Assembly: GCA_038373865.1 (NCBI GenBank)
Contig: JAXGGA010000470.1
Location: 62,001 to 126,000 of the forward strand
Direction: 5' to 3'
Source of the DNA: Uloborus plumipes
Lineage: Eukaryota; Arthropoda; Arachnida; Araneae; Uloboridae
DNA length: 64,000 nucleotides
Shown: in pieces, positions 23,430 through 34,212 of the stretch
Layout of the letters: each line of letters starts with the position of its first letter
Numbering within the stretch: position 1 is the stretch's first letter
Program-made: the position numbers and the translations under genes
Notes under the pieces: model-generated
Database searches by the model: none
What the model saw: only the letters and a program-made list of their open reading frames with translations
Told to the model about the DNA's origin: nothing

Positions 23430-23945
23430 CCCATTGATGCCTGACATTTTTTTCCCCAAAGATATTTTGTATACCGGTTACAAACAGTTTTTAAACGGAC
23501 AGGAAAAATAATAAAAAAAAATATTATGTAAAAAATAATTTTTTTATTAAGAAAAGAAAAATCGTCCTTTAAAAGTTACGATAGACCCCAGAGGGTATAT
23601 ACCTTTTTTACTAAAAATTTTTTCTGCCTACAATATAATATTTAAAAAGACATTTTATAAGAAGAAATAAAATCAGCAATTAACATTAACTGGGAAGCTG
23701 GGAATAACTTTGAAAACTTGGCTTTTTTTCTTGAGATTGTGAACGATGTCATTTTTGATAAAGATCACATTAAAACTACTACAGAATACACTTTACAATG
23801 GTTATATGCTGCATTCTGTTAATAACGAATTAAAACAATACCAAGGTACTAATGGCACACTATTATTTGGTTGAAATGTTCATTTTGGGAAAGTTCAGAC
23901 CCTTTTTTGGACCGTCCCTAAAAAGGGACGCTAGGCATTAATGGG
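23430..23945. mobile_element. piggyBac-like MITE
   Basis: Ends CCCATTGATGCCTGACAT and, read in reverse, CCCATTAATGCCTAGCGTCC; about 13 of 16 positions match. Right flank TTAA, left flank CTAA (one change). TTAA targets and CCC ends mark piggyBac. 516 bp, noncoding. Confidence 0.75.
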
Positions 23946-23997
23946 TTAATTTGAATGAGTCCATTTTTGTACATATGGGACTAAACGTTTAAATAAG

Positions 23998-24343
23998 CAC
24001 TGCAAAAATAAACTCTTGTTTTTACAGTATAATACTGGAAGTAGAGATTTTACAATAACTAACTGTAAAATTGCTAATTTCACAGTAATAAACTGTAAAA
24101 TCGGCAATTTTAGTTTATTACTGTAAAATTAGCAATTTTACAGTTTATTACCATGAAATTAGCTGTATTATTCTGTTAAAACAACAGTATGAAGTTGGCA
24201 GCAGAGGTTCCAGTTTAAAACTAAAATGCAGTAATAAACTAAAATTGTCAATTTTAGTTTTTACGGAAAATTTAGAAATTTTTAGTTTATTACTATAAAA
24301 TTAGCTGTATTATACTGTAAAAACAACATTTATGTTTTGCAGT
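23998..24343. mobile_element. CACTGCAAAAA MITE copy
   Basis: Starts CACTGCAAAAATAAACTC and ends ATGTTTTGCAGT. Same internal palindromic units. Inserted about 50 bp from the piggyBac-like MITE. Flanking TA not clear. Confidence 0.76.
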
Positions 24344-25551
24344 AAGGATATATGTGAATTTTGTTTAGAACCAAATTCCATTTCTCAAAATACATAGTTC
24401 CTCTTTCGGAACTATGGATCTAAAGGGGTTTTATATTAAAACCCTTACTTTATATTTACTTTATTTTGAGATCTAGTGGTTTTTGATCTATTGCCTTTAA
24501 GCCATAGGTATAAAGGAGCTTTTAAAATTATATTTTTAAAAATAAATTATTTTTTTATAAAACATGGACTTAACAGGTTTCGATTCTGAACGACTCATAT
24601 ATACTCGAAATATTTTTCTAACCATTCTAAGGTAAGATTTTTGGGTATTTCTGTCACTAAAATAAACTTTTTTGTGCATTTCGTTAAAATACTTTATATT
24701 ATACTTTTACTCTCACTTCTTACCTAAAAATTCTTCCGAGTTACAAATTAATACAAAAATGATGAATTTAAGAAGCATAACTCTGAAGATGCGTGCAAGA
24801 GTAGATGTAATTTTATCTTCAAAAAGTATTTATTTGAAAAGCATGATTTCCAAAAAAAATTAATTTGAAATAAATATTGCAAAAATAGTAAGCTCATTTC
24901 AAATGTAAACAAACAATTTTTAGGAATTATTTTGAATGATATTATTTTAATAAGATTGTATGCTTCTTTGACATGCTAATTAGAAACGCTAGAATAGCCT
25001 TAATACATTCAATTTTAAACTGATATAATCTGGTAACCAATTAAATTTCAATGACGTTAAGAATTGACGATTTTTTACGAAAATAAATTTAAATGTTTAA
25101 AAAAAAGTTTTTTCAATGGAGAATAAACAAATAAAGTAGAAGTGGGAGTGCTTTTAAATACGTATATAAAATTTCAAAACTTAATTTAGATAAGAAATTT
25201 ATGCAAAATATTACAATTAGAAATTATATTGGATAAAAAGGCTAGAAATTTTCTCTGCTCAAATTTTACATCTCTAAATGCAGCATAAATAAGGCTAAAA
25301 GCTTTAAAGGGAAAAAAATTACATATACACGCTGTATTGCACACAAGTGCAATACGAAGAATTCAGATTATTTTATTTTTGTGCATCAAATAAGATATTT
25401 ATGATAAACCTCACGAATATTAAGTTTTATTGCAATATTTTGTTCTTTTGAATAAACGGAAAATGATACCGACTTTGATTTCAAAAATTACCATTAGATG
25501 GTATTTTCAATTAATTAAATTATATGTGGGAAAAAATATCTTTAGACTTAC
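24344..25551. other. intron of the Hox-like gene, 5' part
   Basis: Minus-strand intron sequence downstream of the donor at 25551. AT-rich. Searched by eye for a homeobox on the minus strand; none seen here or further left to position 1. Confidence 0.55.
25334..25355. repeat. 9-bp hairpin about 200 bp into the intron after the Hox-like exon
   Basis: GTATTGCAC-ACAA-GTGCAATAC. The stem and loop are too short for a pre-miRNA. Confidence 0.8.
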
Positions 25552-26230
25552 CGGGGCTGGGTGGCCTGTCTCGATTTGCAGTCGGTGGTTGCTTAGACTT
25601 CTTGAGATCCCTGGGATCAATCATCCAAGGATAAATAGTCTTTGATACATAGTTCTCCGAACACTTTCTTGGGGGGCTTACAGGTTGTTCCACGTGATTG
25701 GCATATGAGTTGTTAGTAATGTTTCCATCCTTAAAGCTTGGGAATGTCAATGGATGAAAGACCGGAGTTTCGTTAGTAGCCGGGTATGCACTCTTCACTT
25801 GAGAAGGAGGCTCCCATAAATCTACTGCAGTCCCGTGGCAGGGGCTATAGGGAGTCCCAGGATTGAAGGTGTTCAGTGGGGCAGCAGGGAGCGAGCTGGA
25901 ACTGCTCTCATCCAGGTATAAACTCCTGGAGAGGCAGAAGAACTTGCTCTGCTCCTCAGTCATCTTCCCATCCCGGAAGCTGCTCTCATCATTATCCTCA
26001 TCAGATGAGATCCGAGAAGGATCATCAGAGACGCAATCCTTTCGGAAGCAAGTGGTGTCGGTGTAAGGTGAAGAGGACCTGTCCGTCGGCATGACGAGAA
26101 AGTTGTGATCACTGGTTTGATTAGGTGAAGATTGTTGGTCGAGTGTGGCTCCTGGATCATGCTGTCCCATGCTAGCAGTGACCACCCCCGTCACGTGGTG
26201 AGCGTCAGGCCAATGGTGATGAGGCAGGAC
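25552..26230 (-). CDS. Hox-class gene, hexapeptide-containing coding exon (homeobox not in window)
   Basis: Seen: on the minus strand a long open frame runs from a plausible acceptor (pyrimidine-rich tract then CAG at 26231-26233) to a consensus donor, CCCCG|GTAAGT, with the last exon base at 25552 (phase 1). The best start is ATG at 26170 (A at -3, G at +4), giving 206 full codons before the donor. The frame stays open upstream of it to the acceptor (residues beginning VLPHHHW), so an earlier start in another exon is possible. From that Met there is an acidic/Ser patch (about 55-64), poly-Ser (about 89-93), a Pro/Ser-rich middle, and IYPWM at 179-183 followed by IDPRDLKKSKQPP. Known: YPWM is the Hox motif that binds Extradenticle/Pbx, and Hox genes usually have an intron between it and the homeobox. 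Inferred: a Hox transcription factor. The residues after the motif are not typical of Dfd, Scr, Antp, Ubx or abd-A; Hox3, pb or ftz-like are possible. I cannot assign the paralogue. It is GC-richer than its surroundings. Confidence 0.72.
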
Positions 26231-26244
26231 CTGTTTAGAGGGAA

Positions 26245-26305
26245 TAGAAATAAAAGTGCCTGAGTGAGAGAATTAGAGAGTTGGAATGAACGGTGGCTAT
26301 ATATG
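26245..26305 (-). promoter_or_regulatory. possible TATA-type promoter just upstream of the Hox-like exon
   Basis: Minus-strand CATATATAG lies at 26305-26297, and a CTCACTCAG initiator-like stretch follows about 40 bp downstream. If used, transcription would start just before the exon and the CAG at 26231-26233 would be ordinary 5' UTR rather than an acceptor. The spacing is longer than the usual 28-33 bp, so this is only an alternative to the spliced model. Confidence 0.18.
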
Positions 26306-27197
26306 AGAGCTCTCGAGCGCTTCAACAGTTTGGTTCAGTAGGATTGCGTTTGGGGTTGCCATAATTGGCTTCGTTATCTTTGATATCAGTTAAGCCGCTT
26401 TGGGGGAGCGGGAGAAATAGTTTGGGATGTTTTTCGGCTTCCTGGAAATGATTTGTTTGCAGGCGTTAAAACTTCTTTCTGGGGTGCTTTCGGATATATT
26501 TTCTCTTTTCATCTTACAACTTTCTCACATATTACATATGTAAATATATTGTATATCTCGTCTCCTCAGAACAGCAGTAAGACAATTTAGCTTGAGAATA
26601 ACAGTAAGGTGTTGCTTTGATATACATGAACGTTGCGGGGAGGGCGGGGCAACTATATTGTGAACGGCAACTGGAATATTTAGATATGGTTGTATATTCG
26701 GCAAGTAATAATACAGAAGAACTTACGATTATCTGAAACTCTTAACCGGAACTTTTTTTTACCAGACATCAGTTCTCTTAAATTATATTACTTGTTTAAT
26801 AAACAATATCAGTTCAAGGTCTCCGTAGGCAGTCTTTCCTGCAGACACCAAGGCATTCGTGCATTTTTCTTTCTGTCTTCTATTAATTCTTTCTTTCCAT
26901 TTTTTATTTATTTATATATTTTTATTTTTCAAACTCAAAAGGAAATTTTTGGAACAATCGAATTTTAAAGTAAAATAATTTTTCATTTTATTTTCTTTCT
27001 TTTTTCTAAAATACATATTCGTGTTCAAAATTAAAGAGCAAAAATAAAAAAAATTGTATTACTAATATAGCAATTCTGATCACTATTTATGATATAACGC
27101 CTCATCAAATATTCATTGCATATCCTGACTTGATGTGACATTCATTTAACAAACCTATTGTTTACAGCTCAATTAAATGTAATTAAAAATGCAACTA

Positions 27198-27606
27198 CAC
27201 TGCAAAAAACGAACTGCAGTTTTTACAGTATAATACCGGCAGCCGAAGTTCCAATTTAAAACTGAACAATGCACAGTAACAAACTGTAAAACTAGCAATT
27301 TTAGTTTCTTACTGTAAAGTTAGAAATTTCACAAATTTCTTACTGTAAAGTTAGTAATTTTACAATTTATTGCTGTAAAATTTAATTGTATTATACTGTA
27401 AAAACAACAGTATAATACTGGCAGCAGTGGCTCCAGTTTAAAACTGTAAAATGCACGGTAATAAACTGCAAATTAGCAATTTTATAGTTCATGACAGTAA
27501 AATTAGCAATTTTACAGTTTAGTACTGTGAAATGAGCAATTTTACAGTTTATTACTATTAAATTAGCTGTATTATTCTGTAAAAACAACATAACGTTTTT
27601 GCAGTG
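27198..27606. mobile_element. CACTGCAAAAA MITE, complete copy
   Basis: TA on both sides; ends CACTGCAAAAAAC and GTTTTTGCAGTG. The interior is a string of short palindromic units (ACAGTAATAAACTGTAAAAT and inverse). The TA target suggests mobilisation by a Tc1/mariner transposase. Confidence 0.82.
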
Positions 27607-28198
27607 TAGTATTTTCTTAATGTATATTTGTATAAATCCAGAATTGAAGTTTTTAGGGTCTAGTAACAGTCATTTTCAACTTTTCTTTATCCGCGATTCT
27701 CAATTTACCGTACTCCATTACTGTGCACATTTTTACAATCCTCTTCCCATTCATTGAAAATGTTTTTTTCGTTTCTTCCCACACATTTCTATAATTTGCG
27801 TACCGATTCAGCAGCTATTGCTTGGATAAACAAATGTGCTTGAACCCCGGGTAGAATGGGTGGAGTCGACCAAGGGTGGGGGAGAGCGTGAGTGCAGACC
27901 ACTGGTCAGGGGTGGATGAAAGGAGAAATCCTCAGATGACGAATGAGGGGGATTTTTATCTTTGGATAATGAGTTTCTCCTTCCAAAGGGATGCCGTTTC
28001 CACTCCCTTTCTACAAATCTGAGTACAGTTTGAATGTCCATCGATAGATTTTTTCAACAGACTGTGGCGATTCTTTTCGATTTTTGATTTGATTTGATGC
28101 TTTTATTGTTGGTAATGAATATTACAGACGGTTTTAATGAACTATTTTTTCAATAGACTGCAGTCAATTGTTTCGATTATTCATTTGGTTTGGTGCTT
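27607..28198. other. unique DNA between MITEs, with a GC-richer patch
   Basis: 27800-28041 is less AT-rich and has an open 77-codon minus frame (MDIQTVLRFVEREWK..., Ser/Pro-rich). It lies upstream of the Hox-like exon in the right orientation, but no good donor is visible, so I do not call it an exon. Confidence 0.3.
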
Positions 28199-28403
28199 CA
28201 CTGCAAAAAATAAACTGTTGTTCTTACAGTATAATACTGGCTGCCGAGGTTCCTTTTTACAACTGTAAAATGCACAGTAATAAACTGTAAAACTAGCAAT
28301 TTTAGTTTGTTACTGTAAAATTTGCAATTTTAATTTCATTCTGTAAAATTACTATAAAATAAGCTGCATTATACTGTAAAAACAAAATTTTTATTTTGCA
28401 GTG
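28199..28403. mobile_element. CACTGCAAAAA MITE copy, short
   Basis: Ends CACTGCAAAAAATAAACTG and TTATTTTGCAGTG around a reduced number of internal units. Flanking TA not visible. Confidence 0.78.
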
Positions 28404-28436
28404 TTAGCGGGGAAAGAAAACAACAATAAGTAACTT

Positions 28437-28694
28437 AAAACAACAGTATAAAAATATGTATTAAAAAAACTGCGGCAGAGGTTCCAGTTTAAAACTGTAA
28501 AATGCGCGGTAATAAGCTGTAAAATTACCAATTTTACAGTTTATTACTGTAAAATTAGAAATTTTACAGTCTAGTACTGTACAATTGGAAATTTTACTGT
28601 AGAATTAGTTTTTAACTGTAGACGTAGCAATTTTTACAGTTTATTACCATAAAATTAGCTATATTATAGTGTAGAAGCAACATTCATTTTTAGT
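28437..28694. mobile_element. CACTGCAAAAA MITE copy, left end lost
   Basis: Contains GCAGAGGTTCCAGTTTAAAA and the ACTGTAAAAT units of the family. The right end has decayed to TTTTTAGTG. Only about 30 bp from the previous copy. Confidence 0.66.
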
Positions 28695-29293
28695 GTTCAT
28701 TTGATGTTAACCGAATGCTACATAGAGATTTACTAAATATCTAGATTTTTCAATGGCCAGTAGTAAGTGCTTTCGATTATTCATTACATTTTGATTCTTT
28801 AATTGATGTTGATTGAATATTACACTAATTTTAACTTTCAGTTATTTGATTATTATAAGAAGTAAAACATACCTCGACAACTTGTTTCAGTTATTTTTCG
28901 CAAATATGAAATGTGAATTAACAAATATCAAATGACCCAGCATTATGATATGAAACCACGTAATAAACAAATTAGTTTATTACTCAGCTGTCGAATGTTT
29001 CTACAATGTTGCATGTAATAGCGTAACTGGAAACTGTTGATTATTCCTGGCATCATTAATGCAACAAGACTCTGATATCTAGAAGTGACAACTACTATTG
29101 CTCTCATCCTTTTCTTATCCTTATCAACCAGGGGCTCGATAGTCTCCAAAAATATTTGTATGTCACATAAAATATATTTGGTTAAAGTTACATATGTTAT
29201 TTCAATTTTATTTCGACGTGATCTTGGTTGAGAAAACCAAGTCTAATGGTTAATACTAAGTTCTTAAATTTCATTTTTTTTTTTTCTTTTCAG

Positions 29294-29369
29294 TCCCTTA
29301 TTCGACGATAGAGTTACAATAGGAAGCTATAAAGTAGCCACAGTACATCTATACACTTTCAAGAACAAG
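29294..29369 (+). other. candidate 76-nt internal exon on the opposite strand
   Basis: A poly-T/C tract followed by CAG (29291-29293) precedes 76 nt that end in AACAAG|GTGAGA. Only one frame is open; it reads 25 codons after one split base (PLFDDRVTIGSY...TFKNK). I recognise no family. Poly-T tracts followed by CAG are common in this DNA, so chance is a serious alternative. If real, it would belong to a gene or noncoding transcript antisense to the presumed 5' intron of the Hox-like gene. I could not find partner exons. Confidence 0.22.
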
Positions 29370-29871
29370 GTGAGAAAAATAAGTAAAACATGTACTTGCA
29401 TTTATCTGCAATTTGATTAATAGACTCTTTAAGGACATATTGAGTTTATTATGGCACATATGTGCTAAGTTCAAACTGCATTTTATAAATTCTAGAAAAC
29501 GAATAATTTACAAAGAACATTTAAAAAATGTTATTGAGACTGCAGAATTTTAATACTAAGTTTCTAAGATTATATTATTAACTAAACAACATGTTTAAAA
29601 ATATACCCCGTCCCCCATTCATGAGTGCCCCCATGAGAGGTCACGGGAGGTTACTGTGAATATCCAAAAATTTAAATATTCCGGAAATTTTGTCTGACGA
29701 TGGGACAAACTTAAAACATAATGGCAATTTTCAAGTTTCTGAATGTCCCTTTTCGTTCGATAAATTTTTGTGTGCATACTTGTATTCTATTATTCGGCAA
29801 AATTTTTACTTCCATTCGGCAAATTCATAATTTCTGCAGTCTCAAAAGTTTAAGATCGGAGTGCTCCTGCC

Positions 29872-30493
29872 CAGGGGCGGCAAATAAGGGGGTCATTAGG
29901 GGGTGGTTGCACCCCCAAATATTTTTCGCAGAATGATAACAAACAGATAACTTCAATGTACGTATATCGCAAATTAGTGATCACATGAAAAAGAAAATTG
30001 GAAATGTTTGACAATTTTCAATAAAAGTTAATGAAACTGGAGACTTTTCTTCTAGTGATTATTTTAAAAGGAGAGGAATCGGAAAAATGTGTTTTCTATA
30101 GTTCTAACATAAGTACAGCGGCTCAAGCAAGGAATTTCCTCGTTAGCTGCTGTTTAGGAAATAGCACAAGACACTGGAGTCTGAACAAGGCTGAGAAACA
30201 AATTTTTCCTTGCTCTTCTTGTTCTTACTCTAAACACTGTAGATTAAAGCTTGAAGAAAAGTTAAAAACTAAGATCTAGCCTAGAAATTTTATGAAATAG
30301 CTTATTACAAAAGTTATTTAACACTTTAAGTCATAAAAATTTAAATTGTTTTAACAAATCTAATTTTTCTTAATATTAAATCCATTTTAAGACCTCTTTT
30401 TCTTTTTTACTAGTATGTATTTTATTTCACACGGAGGAACTTCATATCTAAGAATCTTGCTCCCTCAAATGAAATGTTGAAATGCCGCCCCTG
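29872..30493. mobile_element. hAT-like MITE with perfect CAGGGGCGGCA ends
   Basis: Perfect 11-bp inverted ends CAGGGGCGGCA...TGCCGCCCCTG about 620 bp apart. Target duplication not recognisable. An 82-codon frame inside (30031-30279) matches no protein I know and is probably fortuitous. Confidence 0.65.
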
Positions 30494-30520
30494 CCCCATT
30501 TTTTGAAAGCAATACAAACT

Positions 30521-30557
30521 TCTATATTCTATATATTCTATATTCTATATTCTTCTA
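30521..30557. repeat. TTCTATAT short tandem repeat
   Basis: Several irregular TCTATATT units that replace the left end of the MITE starting at about 30556. Confidence 0.8.
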
Positions 30558-30889
30558 TAAAAATATTTTTACAGTATAATACAGCTAATTTTATAGTAAT
30601 AAACTGTAAAACTGATAGCTTTACAGTTCATAAGTGTGCATTTTAGTTTTAAACTGGAACCTCTGCTGCTAGAATCATGCTATTGTTTTTACAGTACAAT
30701 ACAGCTAATTTCATGGTAATAAACTGTAAAATAGCTAATTATGCAGTAATAAACTGTAAAATTGCTAATTTTACCGTAATAAACTGTAAAATTGCTAATT
30801 TACAGTTTATTAATGTGCATTTTACAGTTTTAAACTGGAACCTCTGTTTAGAGTATTATACCGTAAAAACAATTTTTTTTTTTGCAGTG
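30556..30889. mobile_element. CACTGCAAAAA MITE copy, left end decayed
   Basis: Family interior on both sides of a TTAAACTGGAACCTCTGCTG block, ending TTTTTTTGCAGTG. The left inverted end has been replaced by a TTCTATAT repeat. Confidence 0.74.
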
Positions 30890-30922
30890 CACTAAAAAAA
30901 AGAAATCACTACAAAACATTAC

Positions 30923-31074
30923 CTGAGCTCTGTTCCAGTAGAAGCAATGACAGCAAGAAGAAACCACTACTTAAAGCCAAATTAAACGATCAAGATTCTG
31001 CACATTCCTTGCTACTGATCCCTCCGCACCTAAATCCACCACAAACCACGAATAGGAACCGCTAAGCGAGTACT
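30923..31074 (-). other. candidate 5' UTR exon and start region of the Hox-like gene
   Basis: Minus strand: a GC-richer, nonrepetitive block ends in CTCAG|GTAATG (exon end 30923), a good donor. It starts near a TCAGTA initiator-like motif (31076-31071). It lies 4.7 kb upstream of the Hox-like exon in the same orientation, so splicing 30923 to 26230 would give a 5' UTR intron and make the ATG at 26170 the start. If transcription begins a little further upstream, a 36-codon upstream ORF opens at about 31082. All of this is inference from splice-like motifs and composition. Confidence 0.25.
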
Positions 31075-31359
31075 GACTCATGTGTACGAGGGTGCCCAGC
31101 ACGAGGGGCTAAAAGGTTGTCCCTTCCCGTCCCAGCAATCCATCAAGTGAGAATTGTTTGTCTCGGATAGAGACAAGAGTCTGCATTTTTGTGGTGGAGG
31201 CCCCATCAACCCCTTGCTCATTCGCAAATGTCTGGTTGCGGAAAAAGGGTTGAAAGAAGCGACCAGTTTTCTGAACTCGGTGAATGTACGCTTCTGAAAT
31301 TAAGTCATTTTATAGCGTCAAAGTTATTTTTATGTTTTGTTATTTCCCACGAAGTACAC

Positions 31360-31580
31360 TTGAAAAAAAGTGGCGTAATTTTAAAACTGTTAATGTACTG
31401 TTATTACACTTCTTTAAAAGGTGACGTAATTTTAAAACTGTTTATGCACTTATTTCCCCACGAAGTAATTTTTGAAAATAAAAGGTGAAGTAATTTTAAA
31501 CTGTTTATAAACTGTTACTTCTCACGAAGGGCACTTGAGAAAAAGTGACATAACTGTTTATCTACTGTTATTTTCCACGA
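31360..31580. repeat. degenerate ~70-bp tandem repeat
   Basis: CACGAAG, CACTTGA(A/G)AAAAAGTG and GTAATTTTAAAACTGTT recur about four times with variable spacing. Confidence 0.6.
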
Positions 31581-32414
31581 AGCACACTTCTTATAGAAAC
31601 TGTCACCCTTTTTGAAATAGAACCGTTCAACGGTGCTAGGCGCGGTTTTCCAGGTTGGACAGTAAATACAGCTGTTCCATTAATCCTAAATGTGCCCTTA
31701 CAATAAAACAAAACTACCATTCACTGAATTTTTCAGAAAAATACCCTGTTAGTAGTTTTAGCCAAAATATTACTTCAAAGAATTAAAACTCGAAAAAAAA
31801 CTTTTGAAGAAAATCAAGATATTAAATTTCGATGACAGCGAAATCTTTTGGAAATGACAAAGCGAAGCTTCTGCTGCCTTTAAAATATGAAGTATGATTA
31901 GTGCTTGCAGATTTCAATATTTAACTTCCTTACAGTCGAAGAATGGGTGGATCCAAAATATTTTTGCAGGGTGGGCGCAAAACCAGGTACTTAGTTCACA
32001 CCCAATTTCCATAAATGTTCATATTCAACCTGATCAGTGATTTAGCACTTTAGCATTTTAGTTAGAACGACGAAGTTGCGACTACTTTACGTTTTGTGGG
32101 AGAAAAAGTGAGTGTCATAAAACAGAAACTGTATTTCGTAATAAACATTCCACCAATTCAATTTGTGTCACCCCACCAATTATATACGTCGTTTTTTACA
32201 CAACGCATTCACCACTGGCTGCTTTAGTCATCGACTCACACTAAATACAAATCTACTATGAATAATTTCTGATAAACAATTTTACTTGTTTTTACTTTTA
32301 TTCATGTGGGTCTTGAGATTTACTACATAACCCAAAGCAAAAAATTAGAAAAAACTATCTAGGAACATAAAAGAGTTTACTGAAACGCGTTGTTTACGGG
32401 TCAAATTCGGAGAG
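31581..32414. other. no gene recognised
   Basis: Contains GGCGCGGTTTTCCAGG (31637). A related GGCGCGGTTTCCACGG occurs at 39296, so both may be pieces of one unclassified repeat. Confidence 0.4.
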
Positions 32415-32422
32415 GCCTAGTC

Positions 32423-32869
32423 CATAGTCTCCCAAAGTGTGAGTCGCGCACCTCCTGTTGTACACCAGCTTATGCCAGGGGGTCCGCGGTTCTATCCTGC
32501 TAAAACGGAAAAAAAATAGTTGAAACTGAAAAATAAGTAGCAATATTTTTATTCATAACGGAAGCACATTTATAGGGTCTTGTTTACGTACAAGCAACAA
32601 ACCCCACAGAACCCCAAATTTCAACATATATTTTGCACCTAATTGAGTTTCGAACACATTTTTACTTCCGTAGCTCATTACTCGAGCTCTAAAAATGCAA
32701 GCAACAATGAATAAATTAGTTTAAAAAACGGAAGAAAAAACATAAGAATGCATTCGGAAAAAAAATTAAATGTCTCTAATCAAGTTTTTTTTGGTACGGG
32801 GAGGGGGGGGTGTAAGATTGGTAATTCTCAGGAGGGGGTCCGTGGAAATCTGGACTTTGGGAACTTCTG
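32423..32869. mobile_element. hAT (Charlie-like) MITE
   Basis: Left end CATAGTCTCCCAAAGT and the right end in reverse, CAGAAGTTCCCAAAGT, match at about 12 of 16. The GGGGGTCCG(C/T)GG motif occurs near both ends. Flanks share CCTAG, a decayed 8-bp duplication. This type of end is known from Charlie-like hAT elements. Confidence 0.68.
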
Positions 32870-33133
32870 CCCTAGGGGAAGGGAGCCCAAAATTAGCGTT
32901 TACCCAAGTGGCTTTAGAGAGACATAATTCAACGAAAACTCCTTCGGAAGTACTTGATTAATGGAGAAAAACATCGATTTCTAAAATGTCGCTAATTCTA
33001 TGCGAAAACCGAAAAGAAATCTGTACCATTTTTTTCTCTTATCTAATTGAATATGCATGCAAGCCATGCGACAGAGCTCGGTTATGTGAAAGCAATTACA
33101 TATCGAAACGGATAATTTTGGCAAAAGCACGCT

Positions 33134-33418
33134 ATGATCGAAAGATTGATAGCTGATGCGGGAACATTCACCATCTTGTACCGCGACTCAACCATACATA
33201 TGGAAACGTTAGACATTGAGAGAACATTTTTGAAAATGCTACCAGCAGTCCGTGTGTGGTCTTTTGCCCAGAGCTCTATCATTGACATTGAGCTGTCTCG
33301 TTATAGTAAAATTTTTCTTCCACTCAATCAAAACCCTGCAATCAGTCTGACGACGGAAGATTTCTTCGAACTGCACTCTTTATTTCAAGTTCTGCACCGA
33401 CTGCACGCAATTACGTAA
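33134..33418 (+). other. unrecognised 94-codon open frame
   Basis: The frame begins MIERLIADAGTFTILY and ends at TAA after LHRLHAIT. Composition is more balanced than its surroundings, but a minus-strand frame (33082-33288) is open too and no splice signals or family match were seen. Read as a nonrepetitive patch rather than a supported gene. Confidence 0.15.
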
Positions 33419-33881
33419 AACTGCATTCGCAAAAAGTTAAGAAATGAAAAATTCCGCTACTTCCGGCAAAGTTTCTGTCCTGTCTAGTAAGTCATTATAT
33501 TCTTATTCTTCGTAAACGGCACTGAAACCTAAAGCAGACCAAAGCAGTCTCTATACTTATATTGCTCCTTGTCAAAGGGGCTCATATCCTTGAAGATTGT
33601 TTAAAACTGTCTTATTACATATAGCCCGTTGGAGATTTTTGATTAGGAAAAACAAGTTCTTCGGAAAAATGTTTTGCTGATATTGTTATTTTTTATTATT
33701 TTATTTTATTCTTGATACCTTCTATAACTACATTTCCAACTTAACCGGGCAAAAGGCTTTAACGGAACTGTGAAACACTTACACTTATAGTTATCTTTGG
33801 AAAAGGGAGCTACTTCGCTTTTTTACTAAAAATAAACTAAAAGTGACACCATTTAGCAAACAAATACACATTTTATAAATG

Positions 33882-34212
33882 CAGTAAACTCCCGATCACC
33901 CGCGGCCGGTTTATCTGCGATTCGGATTATCCGCGGGTCTTTCGCGCGTTTGTTTTCTTTTTTTTATGGTGATGGTGTATTCAATTCAAAAAAAAAAAAA
34001 TGAAAGTGCTTTATTCCGCGTTTTTAGGTTTTCAAGATATTTTTTACATTCAATATTGTCGTTTTAGCTGTAATTTAAATTTATGTGTTGTGTTATTGAC
34101 TTTTGTTTCAGCTATTGCATACATTAATATCGCTCCTGCTCGATTATCCGCGGCATTCGCTTATCCGCGATTACCTTGCCACCCTATTTCTCTGATAATC
34201 GGAAGTTTACTG
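33882..34212. mobile_element. pogo/Tigger-like MITE, complete
   Basis: Ends CAGTAAACTCCCGATCACCC and GATAATCGGAAGTTTACTG, with TTATCCGCG motifs inside both ends. Right flank TA; left flank TG, presumably a mutated TA. Same family as the 8.9-kb copy. The open frame over its middle is a by-product. Confidence 0.78.

Noticed and set aside
25334..25355. Hairpin with an ATTGCAC seed as a microRNA
   Set aside because: A nine-bp stem with a four-base loop is far too short for a pre-miRNA.
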